Positions 34,061 to 43,266 of a stretch of 64,000 nt of DNA are shown piece by piece. The stretch is from positions 9,655-73,654 of the forward strand of contig CARCZS010000012.1 of NCBI GenBank assembly GCA_948956705.1, given 5' to 3'. This stretch comes from an uncultured Phocaeicola sp. (lineage in GTDB: Bacteria > Bacteroidota > Bacteroidia > Bacteroidales > Bacteroidaceae). The position numbers were made by a program, and so were the translations under genes. Each line of letters opens with the position of its first letter. Within the stretch, counting starts at the first letter, position 1. A model generated the notes under the pieces. It did not search any database, was not told the origin of the DNA, and worked only from the letters and a program-made list of their open reading frames with translations.

Positions 34061-34384
34061 ATGAAAAAGATATTTTTATCACTTGTATTCCTTTTTGGTG
34101 TAGGAACTTTTGTCATGGCTGATGATACCATGAAAGTAAAGAATGATACAGTTGCCGTTGAAGACGGATTTAAAAACATAGACCTGAAAGAGGTTCCTCA
34201 ATCTGTTAAAGATGCCATAGCCAAAAAATATCCCGAATCAACTCTGAAAAGTGCTTCTCTTTCTCTGAAAGAAGAAGGGGTGAAGGCATATAGAATAGTA
34301 TATGTAACCAAGGAAGGGGTTGAAAATAGTATTCTTATTAATATAAAGACGGCTCCTGCTAAAACGGCTCCTGCTACAAAGTAG
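34061..34384 (+). CDS. Small secreted PepSY-like protein
   Basis: 107 residues. Signal peptide about 1-20 (cleavage after VMA). The mature core (DLKEVPQSVKDAIAKKYPES, then AYRIVYVTKEGVENSILI) fits the PepSY-like/DUF2874 fold of small Bacteroidetes periplasmic proteins. The C-terminus has a two-fold KTAPA repeat. The function is unknown; PepSY proteins are often linked to proteases or envelope stress. Strong terminator follows. Confidence 0.7.
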   Translation: MKKIFLSLVFLFGVGTFVMADDTMKVKNDTVAVEDGFKNIDLKEVPQSVKDAIAKKYPESTLKSASLSLKEEGVKAYRIVYVTKEGVENSILINIKTAPAKTAPATK

Positions 34385-34426
34385 TTTGACAGGTAGTATA
34401 GAATTGAATGTTTTATTAATATATTG

Positions 34427-34451
34427 AAAGCCACCTTGCTATGGTGGCTTT
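34427..34451 (+). terminator. Terminator of the PepSY-like gene
   Basis: A perfect 9-bp stem (AAAGCCACC 34427-34435 with GGTGGCTTT 34443-34451) with a 7-base loop and seven or more T. Confidence 0.88.
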
Positions 34452-34589
34452 TTTTGATGGGATAAGTTTTTTTCCTGTCGGATTTAGATTTTATATGTAT
34501 CAAAGAACAGGTTGAATTTGTAAGAAATAGGCTATATGCTTATATTTGAACATAGTTTAAAATCAAGTTTATAATCAAATAGAAAAAGT

Positions 34590-34838
34590 ATGAAAAGACA
34601 ATTATTTACAGTGTTAGTGTGCATGACGGTGTTTGCTGTTACATCTTGTGGCGAAAAGAAAGGAAAGGATAAATTCGAGGAGCGTATAGAAAAAGCCAAA
34701 GAATCGGTTGAAGATGTGGTGGATGATGCCAAAGATCAAATTGAGGATAAAGCCGATGAGGTTGGGGAAACCTTGGATAAAGCTAAAAGCAAGATAGAAA
34801 AAGCCAAAAAGAAACTTGATAAGGCTAATAGAGATTGA
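34590..34838 (+). CDS. Small charged lipoprotein, helical
   Basis: 82 residues. Signal peptide ends in the lipobox VTSC (Cys20). The rest is a single long amphipathic helix of heptad-like Lys/Glu/Asp repeats (EKAKESVEDVVDDAKDQIED, ending KAKKKLDKANRD). It resembles YtxH- or apolipoprotein-like envelope proteins but no family is sure. The protein should be membrane-anchored by lipid. Confidence 0.7.
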   Translation: MKRQLFTVLVCMTVFAVTSCGEKKGKDKFEERIEKAKESVEDVVDDAKDQIEDKADEVGETLDKAKSKIEKAKKKLDKANRD

Positions 34839-34871
34839 GAAAAATTGATTATGGATGAATGGAAAGAGATT

Positions 34872-34900
34872 GTCGGCTGATTTATATTAAATCAGCCGAC
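34872..34900. terminator. Hairpin between convergent genes
   Basis: A perfect 13-bp stem (34872-34884 with 34888-34900, arm GTCGGCTGATTTA) with a 3-base loop, between the lipoprotein and nitroreductase genes. T-rich on the plus side. Confidence 0.75.
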
Positions 34901-34925
34901 TTAATTTATATTTCTAGACCTTTGT

Positions 34926-35555
34926 TCACCATTTGTTATAATGGATATTTTCGGTCTTGAATTTGTCTTTAGCTTCTTCCCGATGTTGCGGATAACCTAC
35001 CGGAATCAAATTGAAAGGAATGATATGGTCTGGTAAAGACAAGACTGACCTTACCTTTGCAATGCGGTCGTTCTCCGGATAGACCGCAGTCCATACCGCT
35101 CCCAACCCCATTGATTCTGCTGCCAGCAACAGATTTTCGGATGCGGCAGAGCAGTCCAGCATCCAGTACCTATCTGTTTCTCCGTTCAGGGCTTTGCTTA
35201 AATCACCACAAACCACGATGGCTAGCGGAGCCTGTGCCGTCATCTTGGCATAAGGCAGTTCGGCGGCCAGTTTATCCAATACTTTACGGTCATCCACTAC
35301 CACGAAAGCCCAGGGCTGCTTGTTTACTGCTGTCGGTGCAGCCATGGCAGCTTTTACTAATAAATCCACTTTTTCTTTTTCTATCGGTTGGGGTGTATAG
35401 GTCCGGACGCTCTTTCGGGCAAAGATATTTTCTATAGCCGTGTTCTTTCCTGTTTCTTCTTTTTTTGCTTCCATATTGTTACAACCTCCTGTAATTAGTA
35501 ATGTTATTGAAAGAGTAACAGTTGTCAGAGTTTTAAAGATTGTTGCCGCATTCAT
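34926..35555 (-). CDS. Nitroreductase-family lipoprotein
   Basis: 209 residues. Unlike most of its family it has a lipoprotein signal (TLSITLLITGGC, Cys25). The rest is an NfsA/FRP-type nitroreductase: RKSVRTYTPQPIEKEKV, AAPTAVNKQPWAFVVV (FMN contacts) and AAESMGLGAVWTAVYP. FMN would have to be loaded before export or bound outside. The substrate is unknown. Last gene of the aroC-peptidase-nitroreductase unit, 12 bases after the dipeptidase. Confidence 0.85.
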   Translation of the reverse strand: MNAATIFKTLTTVTLSITLLITGGCNNMEAKKEETGKNTAIENIFARKSVRTYTPQPIEKEKVDLLVKAAMAAPTAVNKQPWAFVVVDDRKVLDKLAAELPYAKMTAQAPLAIVVCGDLSKALNGETDRYWMLDCSAASENLLLAAESMGLGAVWTAVYPENDRIAKVRSVLSLPDHIIPFNLIPVGYPQHREEAKDKFKTENIHYNKW

Positions 35556-35567
35556 TTTTATTATTGA

Positions 35568-36920
35568 TTAATAATTGAGATGGAATTCTACCACAGCTTC
35601 AATTCCTTTGCGGAATATATCCAGAGAGAAGTTTTCATTGGGCGAATGGATGGCGTCACTTTCCAATCCGAATCCCATGAGAACGGTCTTTATACCTAGG
35701 ATTTGTTCAAAATCGCTGATGATAGGAATACTTCCTCCACGGCGTACGGCAAGTGGTTTTTTCCCGAATGCCTTAGCAAAGCCTTTTTCGGCAGCCTGGT
35801 AGGCGGGCAAGGTGATGGGGCATACATATCCTTCGCCTCCGTGCATCGGGGTTACTTTTACTTGTACATATTCCGGAGCGATAGACTGGATATAGTCCAC
35901 AAACAATTGGGAAATTACAGCGTGGTTTTGATGTGGAACCAGTCGGCACGATACCTTGGCATATGCTTTTGAGGGAAGTACTGTTTTTGAACCTTCGCCT
36001 GTATATCCGCCCCAGATGCCACAAATGTCAAAAGAGGGACGGCAGCTGTTACGTTCTAAAGTTGAATATCCTTTTTCACCTTTCAGTGCTTTTACACCGA
36101 TGGCTTCCATGTATTTTTTTTCGTCGAAAGGAATTTGTGCAATCATCTCACGTTCGGCTGCCGGTACTTCCTCTACATCGTCATAGAAATGGGGGATAGT
36201 GATGTGTCCGTCTTCGCCAATGACTTGGGCTAACATACTGCACAGGGTATTGATAGGATTGGCTACCGCTCCGCCGAAGTGTCCGGAATGAAGGTCACGG
36301 TTCGGACCGGTCACTTCTATTTCCCAATAAGCCAGTCCTCGTAAACCTGTGGTCAGAGAGGGAAGATCCGCGCCTAGCATACTGGTATCCGAAACAAGAA
36401 TTATATCGGCTTTCAGCAATTCCTTATGTTCCTTGATGAAGGTATTCAGACTGGGAGAACCTATTTCTTCTTCACCTTCGAAAATAAATTTCACATTGTG
36501 TTTCAGCAGTCCGTTTTTTACTACGTATTCGAATGCTTTTACTTGGATCATGGCTTGTCCTTTATCATCGTCAGCTCCACGTGCCCAAATGTGTCCGTCA
36601 CGAATTTCAGGTTCAAAAGGCTGGCTTTTCCACAGGTCCAACGGCTCGGCAGGCATTACGTCATAGTGGGCATAAATCAATAGGGTAGGAGCATCATTGC
36701 TTACATGCTTTTGTGCAAATACCAATGGATTGCCTTGTGAGGGCATTACCATGGCTTCGTCTGCTCCGGCTGCCAACAAAAGTTCTTTCCAACGTAAGGC
36801 ACAGGCCAGCATATCGTCTTTATGTTCGGGTAAAGCACTGATACTGGGAATACGGATGAGGCTGAAAAGTTCCTCCATGAAGCGCGCTTCATTTTCTTTA
36901 ATGTATTGTTTTATTTCCAT
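35568..36920 (-). CDS. M20-family dipeptidase
   Basis: 450 residues in the usual two domains. Metal ligands: His85 and the bridging Asp118-119 in ARGADDDKG, catalytic Glu150 and ligand Glu151 in FEGEEEIGS, Asp in ISDTSM, and His near the C-terminus (DAIHSPNE). The dimerisation domain runs about 180-330. It hydrolyses dipeptides or acyl-amino acids; the CNDP/PepV type fits best. No signal peptide: cytoplasmic. 13 bases after aroC. Confidence 0.9.
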   Translation of the reverse strand: MEIKQYIKENEARFMEELFSLIRIPSISALPEHKDDMLACALRWKELLLAAGADEAMVMPSQGNPLVFAQKHVSNDAPTLLIYAHYDVMPAEPLDLWKSQPFEPEIRDGHIWARGADDDKGQAMIQVKAFEYVVKNGLLKHNVKFIFEGEEEIGSPSLNTFIKEHKELLKADIILVSDTSMLGADLPSLTTGLRGLAYWEIEVTGPNRDLHSGHFGGAVANPINTLCSMLAQVIGEDGHITIPHFYDDVEEVPAAEREMIAQIPFDEKKYMEAIGVKALKGEKGYSTLERNSCRPSFDICGIWGGYTGEGSKTVLPSKAYAKVSCRLVPHQNHAVISQLFVDYIQSIAPEYVQVKVTPMHGGEGYVCPITLPAYQAAEKGFAKAFGKKPLAVRRGGSIPIISDFEQILGIKTVLMGFGLESDAIHSPNENFSLDIFRKGIEAVVEFHLNY

Positions 36921-36933
36921 AATTGAATGATTC

Positions 36934-38010
36934 TTATAGTTGTGTAGTTCTGTCTATCAGATAATAATCCAAAATGGTCATGGCAGCCATGGCTTCTACA
37001 ATGGGGACGGCACGCGGCAGTACGCAGGCATCATGACGCCCTTTGGCTTTCATGGTCGTGTCTGTGCCGTTGATATTTACTGTATGTTGCTCCATCAGAA
37101 TTGTGGCAACTGGCTTGAATGCCACACGGAAGTAAATGTCTTGCCCGTTGCTGATGCCTCCTTGTATTCCTCCGGAATAATTACTTTTTGTTTCTACTCT
37201 TCCGTTATTATTATAAAATACATCATTCTGCTCACTGCCTTTTAGCTCCATGGAGTCAAAACCTTGTCCGTAAGAGAAACCTTTTACGGCATTGATACTT
37301 AACATGGCATTTCCTAGTGCGGCATGTAACTTACCGAATACGGGTTGCCCTAGTCCGATAGGGCATCCTTTGATGACGCAACTCACTACCCCGCCTATTG
37401 TATCGCCTTCTCCTTTGATTTTCCAGATAAGTTCTGCCATTTCCTTGGCTTTCTCCGGATCGGGACAACGCACATCGTTTGTTTCTATCAAGTCGAGGTT
37501 ATAGCTTTTGTAATCTTTATCAAGTTTGACAGGTCCTACCTGTGAGGTATAAGCTGTGACACTGATTCCTAGTTGTTTCAATGCCAATTTGGCTAAAGCT
37601 CCTGCTACTACACGTGAAATGGTTTCTCGTGCTGATGAACGTCCCCCGCCACGGTAGTCACGGATTCCGTATTTTTGCATGTAAGTATAATCTGCGTGTG
37701 AAGGGCGGAACAGATTCTTGATATTCTCGTAGTCGTTTGAATGTTGGTTCTTGTTCCATACCACAAATCCGATGGGGCAGCCGGTGGACTTGCCTTCGAA
37801 TATACCTGAAAGGAATTCCACTGTATCAGGCTCCTTGCGGCTGGTGGTAAGTAATGACTGTCCGGGACGGCGGCGGTTCAGTTCCTGCTGAACGAAATCC
37901 ATATCAATCTTAATACCGGCAGGGAAGCCGTCAATGACGCCGCCTACTCCCGGTCCATGGGATTCACCGAAACTGGTTAACCGGAAAATATTACCAAATG
38001 AATTGAACAT
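36934..38010 (-). CDS. aroC: Chorismate synthase
   Basis: 358 residues from [19 protein letters not shown], the standard family start. Marker segments are [18 protein letters not shown], the FMN-region [23 protein letters not shown] (abridged here) and [14 protein letters not shown]. It makes chorismate from EPSP, using reduced FMN. The longer frame starting at 38163 is rejected because it adds 51 non-family residues and a near -7 box (TATCTTTA, 38041-38048) lies between the two starts. Confidence 0.96.
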   Translation of the reverse strand: MFNSFGNIFRLTSFGESHGPGVGGVIDGFPAGIKIDMDFVQQELNRRRPGQSLLTTSRKEPDTVEFLSGIFEGKSTGCPIGFVVWNKNQHSNDYENIKNLFRPSHADYTYMQKYGIRDYRGGGRSSARETISRVVAGALAKLALKQLGISVTAYTSQVGPVKLDKDYKSYNLDLIETNDVRCPDPEKAKEMAELIWKIKGEGDTIGGVVSCVIKGCPIGLGQPVFGKLHAALGNAMLSINAVKGFSYGQGFDSMELKGSEQNDVFYNNNGRVETKSNYSGGIQGGISNGQDIYFRVAFKPVATILMEQHTVNINGTDTTMKAKGRHDACVLPRAVPIVEAMAAMTILDYYLIDRTTQL

Positions 38011-38108
38011 ATTGCTTGTAGTTTTAAAAGTTTCTTTCCGTAAAGATAATGATTTTAGGGATAATATACTTGATTGTTGCTGAAAAATTAGCAGAATGGA
38101 TAAAAATG

Positions 38109-38176
38109 GGGTACGGATTGTATGAATTTTACAGTTTGGAATAAGAAAAACTGTAAAATTCATACAATCCGTACCC
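38109..38176. repeat. Perfect 29-bp inverted repeat
   Basis: Arms 38109-38137 and 38148-38176 are exact inverted copies (outer part GGGTACGGATTGTATG) around a 10-base loop. It lies after lemA and before the aroC promoter, both on the minus strand. An A/T-rich tail (CATTTTTATC) follows on the minus strand, so it may be the terminator of the phoH-lemA operon, though it is far longer than usual. Confidence 0.8.
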
Positions 38177-38218
38177 GGAAACTGTTTCTTAAGGATGGAA
38201 ACAGGTATCTTTTACGAG

Positions 38219-38800
38219 TTAGAATTCTACCTTAGGTGCTTTATCGGCTCCTTCCTCAGATTCAAAATATGGGCGTTTGTCAAATCCGAACATGCCAGCA
38301 AGCAAGTTACGGGGGAAAGTACGGATGGCTGTGTTATATGCCCGTGCTGTGTCATTGAATCTTTTGCGTTCTACACTGATCCGGTTTTCTGTACCTTCCA
38401 ATTGTGCTTGCAACTCTTTGAAGTTCTCATTGGCTTTCAAGTCGGGATAAGCTTCGGTGATAGCGAGCAGGCGGCTCAATGCACTACCTACTTCGCCTTG
38501 TGCCTTTTGATAGGCCTGCATTTTTTCGGGAGTCAGGTCATCGGCGCTGATCTGCATTTGAGTGGCTTTGCTACGGGCGTCTACTACGGCTTGAAAAGTT
38601 TCTTTTTCGTGTGAGGCGTATCCCTTTACTGTATTTACCAGGTTGGGTATTAAATCAGAACGGCGTTGGTACTGGTTTTCTACATTGCTCCACGCTGTGC
38701 TGACAGATTCATCCATTTTTACCATACCATTATAAGAGGTTATTCCCCAAATGGCAATTAATACAATGACTACTATTACAATAATCGTTGACTTTTTCAT
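38219..38800 (-). CDS. lemA: LemA-family membrane protein
   Basis: 193 residues. An N-terminal membrane helix (IIVIVVIVLIAIWGI) is followed by the LemA helical domain: NQLVKMDESV-like start, WSNVENQYQRRSDLIPNLV and AITEAYPDLKANENF, both diagnostic. LemA proteins are often encoded next to TPM-domain proteins, as here. Function is unclear. Last gene of the operon, 36 bases after the TPM gene. Confidence 0.93.
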   Translation of the reverse strand: MKKSTIIVIVVIVLIAIWGITSYNGMVKMDESVSTAWSNVENQYQRRSDLIPNLVNTVKGYASHEKETFQAVVDARSKATQMQISADDLTPEKMQAYQKAQGEVGSALSRLLAITEAYPDLKANENFKELQAQLEGTENRISVERKRFNDTARAYNTAIRTFPRNLLAGMFGFDKRPYFESEEGADKAPKVEF

Positions 38801-38836
38801 ATGTATATACTATTAAAATTATGAATATTCTTGTTC

Positions 38837-39757
38837 TTAAAAACGGCTTCCGGCTCCTCCGCCTCCAAAGCTTCCACCTCCGAAACTTCCTCCGCTAAAT
38901 CCGCCTCCACTTCCACCGTGGCCACCAAAAAATCCTCCTCCCATTCCGCCTATGAACGGCCCTCCTCCTCGGGGGCCTTTGTAATTTTCATCTCTCGACC
39001 GTTCTTTCCGTCTGAGGATATGTCCGCAATTTCTGCATTTATATACTACTTCTTCAGTCTTTGTTCCGTTACTTCGGTCTATAACTTTGGAAGAAAGACG
39101 TTGCAGTTTGTGTTTTTTGCAATGGGGGCAGCGTGTTTTACGCCAGTTTGCATACAATCCGATGCCAATAAATCCTCCGAAAATCACAAAAAAGATGATA
39201 ATGAATTCCAAGGGATCATCTTCGCTTTCGTCATTGCCGATATTTTCCATGGAACCGTCCAGGTAGCCGTTTACGGCCCGTATTCCTGCTACCATTCCGG
39301 CATTCCAGTTATTGTCCTTGAAATAGGGCAGCATATAGCGGTTCTGAATCCGTTTGCAGATGGCATCCGGCAATATCCCTTCAAGGCCATATCCGGTAGC
39401 GAATTGCACACACCGCTCGTCGGTGGAAAGCAAGATGACCAATCCATTGTCACGTTCTTTTTGTCCTACGCCCGTTTCCTGTCCCAGCCGGTGGGCAAAA
39501 TCAAAACAATCACCTCCCTCTATGCCTGTTACCGCTACCACTAATGTTTGTATACCTGTTTTTTGCTCTAAAGCGTAGAGGATGCTGTCCATAGTGGTGA
39601 CAGCGGTGGATGAAAGGATACCGTCGGGATTGCTGACGTAGCGGGTATGGTTTTGCAAATGTACCATCGGTATGTCTTTTATGGCATATTCTTTGGCTTG
39701 AAGCTGGACGGAGCCTAGAAGCATGAAAAAAGTAAGTAAAAATGTCAAATTTCTCAT
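38837..39757 (-). CDS. TPM-domain protein (YgcG-like) with zinc ribbon and Gly-rich tail
   Basis: 306 residues. Signal peptide 1-21, then a TPM domain (about 40-170) with SNPDGILS, GIQTLVVAVTGIEGG and NGLVILLSTDERCVQFATG. One membrane helix (about 184-204) is followed by a CPHC...CRNCGH zinc-ribbon pair and a tail of GGGSFGG-type repeats ending GAGSRF. Such proteins pair with LemA and are seen in envelope maintenance and photosystem-like repair families; the role here is unknown. Overlaps the hydrolase gene by 4 bases. Confidence 0.88.
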   Translation of the reverse strand: MRNLTFLLTFFMLLGSVQLQAKEYAIKDIPMVHLQNHTRYVSNPDGILSSTAVTTMDSILYALEQKTGIQTLVVAVTGIEGGDCFDFAHRLGQETGVGQKERDNGLVILLSTDERCVQFATGYGLEGILPDAICKRIQNRYMLPYFKDNNWNAGMVAGIRAVNGYLDGSMENIGNDESEDDPLEFIIIFFVIFGGFIGIGLYANWRKTRCPHCKKHKLQRLSSKVIDRSNGTKTEEVVYKCRNCGHILRRKERSRDENYKGPRGGGPFIGGMGGGFFGGHGGSGGGFSGGSFGGGSFGGGGAGSRF

Positions 39758-40704
39758 TGGATGTATTTGTCTACAAATGCTTTTACTTTTTGGGTATATT
39801 CTTCAGTATTGAACAGATAGGAATGTGCATGGTCTGCTTCCGGAACTATCCATAATGCTTTGGGCTGAGGTTTTGCCTCATACAATTTGTACACCATCCA
39901 TGTGGGTACGTAGTCATCTTTATCACCATGGATAAAGAACATGGGCAGATGGCATCGGGCTACCTGTTTCAATGCGGATGCTTCTTTGAACCCCCATCCA
40001 TATTCCAGCTGGCATAACCAGTCGGCGGTGTACATTAACGGGAATTGAGGCAAGCCGAATTGTTCTTTCAGTTCTTTGGAAAATTGGTCCCATACGCTGG
40101 TATATCCGCAGTCCTCAACAAAACATTTCACATAGTCGGGCTGCGGTTCGCCCGAAACCATCATAGTGGTGGCTGCACTCATCGAGATTCCATGTACTAC
40201 CATGCTGGTGCTGTCACCGTAAATTCGATTGGCAACCTCCATCCATTGTGTTACATCTTTGCGGTCTAACCATCCCATTTGTATGGCATTTCCACCGCTC
40301 AGGCCAGTGTCGCGTAAATCTGGTAGGAGGATGTTGAAATCCAGTTTTTTATTGTATAGATAACCTATCATCATCATGCGGATGGCATTGTCTGTATACC
40401 CGTGTACTATAACTGCGGTTTTGGCTGTCGGGCGGCTGGAAGCCACATAGTAAGCATGCAGTTTTACGTGGTCGGGAGAATAGATAAAGGTATCCTTCAG
40501 TGCTTGGTTCTGTTTCAGACTATCTATCCACGGTTTTAGATAGGGGTAAGTCTTAAACATATATTGCCAGGAACTTTCCAAATTCTTTCCTCTGTTTTCA
40601 GGGCGTAAGGAATAGTTCAGCATATATTGACTGCCTCCAAGTAGGACTATAATAAGCAGAACGAATATACTACTCGTTCCAATAATCATTTTTTTTCTTT
40701 TCAT
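39754..40704 (-). CDS. Alpha/beta hydrolase with N-terminal membrane anchor
   Basis: 316 residues. An uncleaved signal-like helix (residues 5-25), then HGYTDNA (oxyanion region), VHGISMSA with the nucleophile Ser, FIHGDKDDYVP (acid) and EADHAHSY (base). It resembles BAAT/YtpA-like or serine aminopeptidase-type hydrolases. Substrate not known. It lies between aroE (7 bases) and the TPM gene (4-base overlap). Confidence 0.87.
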   Translation of the reverse strand: MKRKKMIIGTSSIFVLLIIVLLGGSQYMLNYSLRPENRGKNLESSWQYMFKTYPYLKPWIDSLKQNQALKDTFIYSPDHVKLHAYYVASSRPTAKTAVIVHGYTDNAIRMMMIGYLYNKKLDFNILLPDLRDTGLSGGNAIQMGWLDRKDVTQWMEVANRIYGDSTSMVVHGISMSAATTMMVSGEPQPDYVKCFVEDCGYTSVWDQFSKELKEQFGLPQFPLMYTADWLCQLEYGWGFKEASALKQVARCHLPMFFIHGDKDDYVPTWMVYKLYEAKPQPKALWIVPEADHAHSYLFNTEEYTQKVKAFVDKYIQ

Positions 40705-40711
40705 ACCTTAA

Positions 40712-41452
40712 CTATTTGTTCCATATATCCCATGCACCAAAGGCTTGCAATAAGAGCATTTCTAAACCGTTTTTGGTAATTGCCCCTTTGTCTGCCCCCT
40801 TTTTCATAAAAAGAGTAGTGTCAGGATTATATAACAAATCATAAAGCAAATGGTTGGGTGTGAGATATTGGTATGGAATATTGGGGTATTCATCGGCACG
40901 GGGATACATACCTACAGGAGTACAGTTGACAACTACTTTATACTCATCCATGATTTCGGGAGTGAGCTGATCGTAAGTCAGCATTTCTTCACGCAGGTTC
41001 CGTGATACGAATTTGCATTCCAAACCTAATTTTTTCAGTCCGTAAGCAATCGCTTTCGAGGCACCTCCTGTTCCTAGGATCAGAGCTTTTTTGTGCTGGG
41101 GTTCCAGCAAGGGTTCGATAGATTGAGTGAAGCCAATCACATCGGAATTATAGCCTATCAGCCTGGTCTTACCTTTTTGGCGGACAATTTTGATTACATT
41201 GACGGCTCCGATGGCTGCCGCATCTTTATCCAGTTCGTCCAAATAAGAGATGACTTGTTCTTTATAAGGTATAGTGACATTGAGCCCTACTAAATCAGGA
41301 TTAGCCAATAGCACAGAAGGCAGTTCTTTGATGGATGGGATTTCGAAGTTTACATATTCGGCATCAATGTTTTCCGAATGAAACTTTTCATTGAAAAAGT
41401 TCTTTGAGAACGAGTGTCCTAACGGATAACCTATCAAACCATATTTTTTCAT
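40712..41452 (-). CDS. aroE: Shikimate dehydrogenase
   Basis: 246 residues, a short version. Shikimate-binding IGYPLGHSFSKNFFNEKF is followed by catalytic Lys in VTIPYKEQVI, Asn/Asp pair in AVNVIK, NADP-binding LGTGGASKAIAYGL, and C-terminal GLEMLLLQAFGAWDIW. It reduces 3-dehydroshikimate. With aroC in the neighbouring operon it supplies chorismate for aromatic amino acids and menaquinone. 18 bases after the menG gene. Confidence 0.94.
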   Translation of the reverse strand: MKKYGLIGYPLGHSFSKNFFNEKFHSENIDAEYVNFEIPSIKELPSVLLANPDLVGLNVTIPYKEQVISYLDELDKDAAAIGAVNVIKIVRQKGKTRLIGYNSDVIGFTQSIEPLLEPQHKKALILGTGGASKAIAYGLKKLGLECKFVSRNLREEMLTYDQLTPEIMDEYKVVVNCTPVGMYPRADEYPNIPYQYLTPNHLLYDLLYNPDTTLFMKKGADKGAITKNGLEMLLLQAFGAWDIWNK

Positions 41453-41470
41453 AAAACTCTATACTTTAAA

Positions 41471-42208
41471 TTATTTCGTTGCTAAATAAAGCGTACAGAT
41501 ACCTAGTGTCAACCGCTTGAAACTCACCTGATTGAATCCGGCTTTACGGATAATGTCTGTCATTATTTCGCCTTGTGGAAAGGCTTTGATGGACTGCGGC
41601 AGGTAAGTGTAGGCACTACGGTCTTTAGAGAGTAGCTTGCCCAAAGTGGGGATGACTATTTTAGAATAGACAGCATATAGCTGTTTCATGGGGAACCAGT
41701 CGGGTTCGGAGAGTTCCAAAATGACTAGTTTTCCGTTGTCTTTCAGTACGCGGTGCATTTCGCGGAGTCCTTTGTCAAGGTCTTCGAAATTGCGTACACC
41801 GAATGCTACGGTAATAGCGTCAAAGCGTTTGTCGGGAAAGGTGAGTGCTGTACAGTCTTCCTTAGCGAAAGAGATGCGGCTGTCCAGTCCGGCGGCTTTT
41901 ACTTTTTCACGTCCCACATTCATCATGCCTTCGGATATATCGGTACCTATCAGCTCTTGGGGGTGAAGTGTCTGACAGGCTTGAATGGCAAAATCGCCCG
42001 TTCCGGTGGCTACATCCATTATATGTTGCGGGTGAAAAGGTTCCAGCCAGTTAATGGCTTTGCGGCGCCAGCTTTTGTCAATGTTCCATGAAAGGGCATG
42101 ATTCAACTGGTCGTAAGCAGGGGCAATGTTGTCGAACATTTTCTCTACTTGGACGCTTTTCTTTTCGTCAGCGTTGTAGGGCTTGATTTTTTCTTGTGGG
42201 TAGTTCAT
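41471..42208 (-). CDS. menG: Demethylmenaquinone methyltransferase (UbiE/MenG)
   Basis: 245 residues of the UbiE family: [20 protein letters not shown] is the family start, then [12 protein letters not shown] (SAM-binding motif I), [13 protein letters not shown] motif [20 protein letters not shown] and LVILELSEP. It methylates demethylmenaquinone to menaquinone, the Bacteroides quinone. Cytoplasmic. 92 bases after purC, with an AT-rich inverted repeat between them. Confidence 0.94.
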
Positions 42209-42223
42209 GTTTAATTAAAATTG

Positions 42224-42290
42224 AAAATTAAAGATTAAAAGGAGAGGATGGAGGATAGATTCCTGTACCTGTCTTTTAATCTTTAATTTT
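42224..42290. repeat. AT-rich inverted repeat between purC and menG
   Basis: Arms AAAATTAAAGATTAAAAG (42224-42241) and its exact inverse (42273-42290) with a 31-base loop. It lies inside an operon, so partial termination or RNA processing is possible. AT-rich spacers of the same style recur in the window. Confidence 0.6.
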
Positions 42291-42300
42291 TCATTTTTAT

Positions 42301-43245
42301 TTATTTCAAGTATTCGGTTACGTTCTTTTCTATACGTGCGGCGATATTTTCAGTGTCTGCTTTCACAAATTTTTCGCCGGTGATGTGTTCGAACAGTTCC
42401 ATATAGCGCTCGCTGATAGAATTTACGATTTCCGGAGTCATTTCGGGAACTTGTTGTCCTTCTTTGCCTTGGAAACCATTTTCCATCAACCATTCGCGTA
42501 CGAATTCTTTAGAAAGTTGTTTTTGAGGTTCGCCTTTTGCAAAGCGTTCTTCATAACCTTCCAAGTAGAAATAACGGCTTGAATCCGGAGTGTGGATCTC
42601 ATCCATCAGATAAATAGTGCCGTTGTGTTTACCGAATTCGTATTTGGTATCTACCAGGATCAGTCCGCGTTCTGCAGCGATTTCAGTACCGCGTTTGAAC
42701 AGAGCCAATGTATACTTTTCCAATATTTCGTATTCTTCGGGAGTGGCCAGACCTTGTTTCAGAATTTCTTCCTTAGAGATGTCTTCGTCATGCAGGCCCA
42801 TTTCGGCTTTAGTGGTTGGAGTAATGATTGGTTCGGGAAATTTCTGGTTTTCTTTCATTCCTTCGGGAAGTTTTACACCACAGATTTCACGAACGCCGTT
42901 TTTGTAAGCACGCCATGCGCTACCGCACAGGTAACCACGGACAATCATTTCCACAGGAAAACCTTGACACATAACTCCTACGGTAACCATAGGATCTGGA
43001 GTCGCCATTTTCCAGTTGGGGCAGATGTCGGTAGTTGCATCCAGAAATTTGGCTGCAATCTGGTTCAGCATTTGTCCTTTGTAGGGAATACCTTCAGGCA
43101 GAACTACGTCGAATGCGGAGATACGGTCGGTAGCTACCATTACTAACTTTTCGTCATTGATGTTGTATACATCACGCACTTTGCCGTGGTACACACTTTT
43201 CTGTCCCGGAAAGTTAAAGTCTGTTCTTGTTAATGCTTTACTCAT
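42301..43245 (-). CDS. purC: SAICAR synthetase
   Basis: 314 residues, the long form shared with yeast rather than the ~240-residue E. coli form. [20 protein letters not shown] and [19 protein letters not shown], the ATP and substrate segments, and [10 protein letters not shown] (metal Asp) are all in place. It joins CAIR and aspartate in purine synthesis. Cytoplasmic. 21 bases after phoH. Confidence 0.95.
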   Translation of the reverse strand: MSKALTRTDFNFPGQKSVYHGKVRDVYNINDEKLVMVATDRISAFDVVLPEGIPYKGQMLNQIAAKFLDATTDICPNWKMATPDPMVTVGVMCQGFPVEMIVRGYLCGSAWRAYKNGVREICGVKLPEGMKENQKFPEPIITPTTKAEMGLHDEDISKEEILKQGLATPEEYEILEKYTLALFKRGTEIAAERGLILVDTKYEFGKHNGTIYLMDEIHTPDSSRYFYLEGYEERFAKGEPQKQLSKEFVREWLMENGFQGKEGQQVPEMTPEIVNSISERYMELFEHITGEKFVKADTENIAARIEKNVTEYLK

Positions 43246-43266
43246 GTCTTTATTTTATAATTAAAA

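Noticed and set aside
36934..38163. Longer chorismate synthase with 51 extra N-terminal residues
   Set aside because: The family starts at MFNSFGN; the extension crosses the likely promoter and the end of the 29-bp inverted repeat.
42592..43146. 184-codon frame opposite purC
   Set aside because: Antisense to a fully conserved purC with no coding signature.
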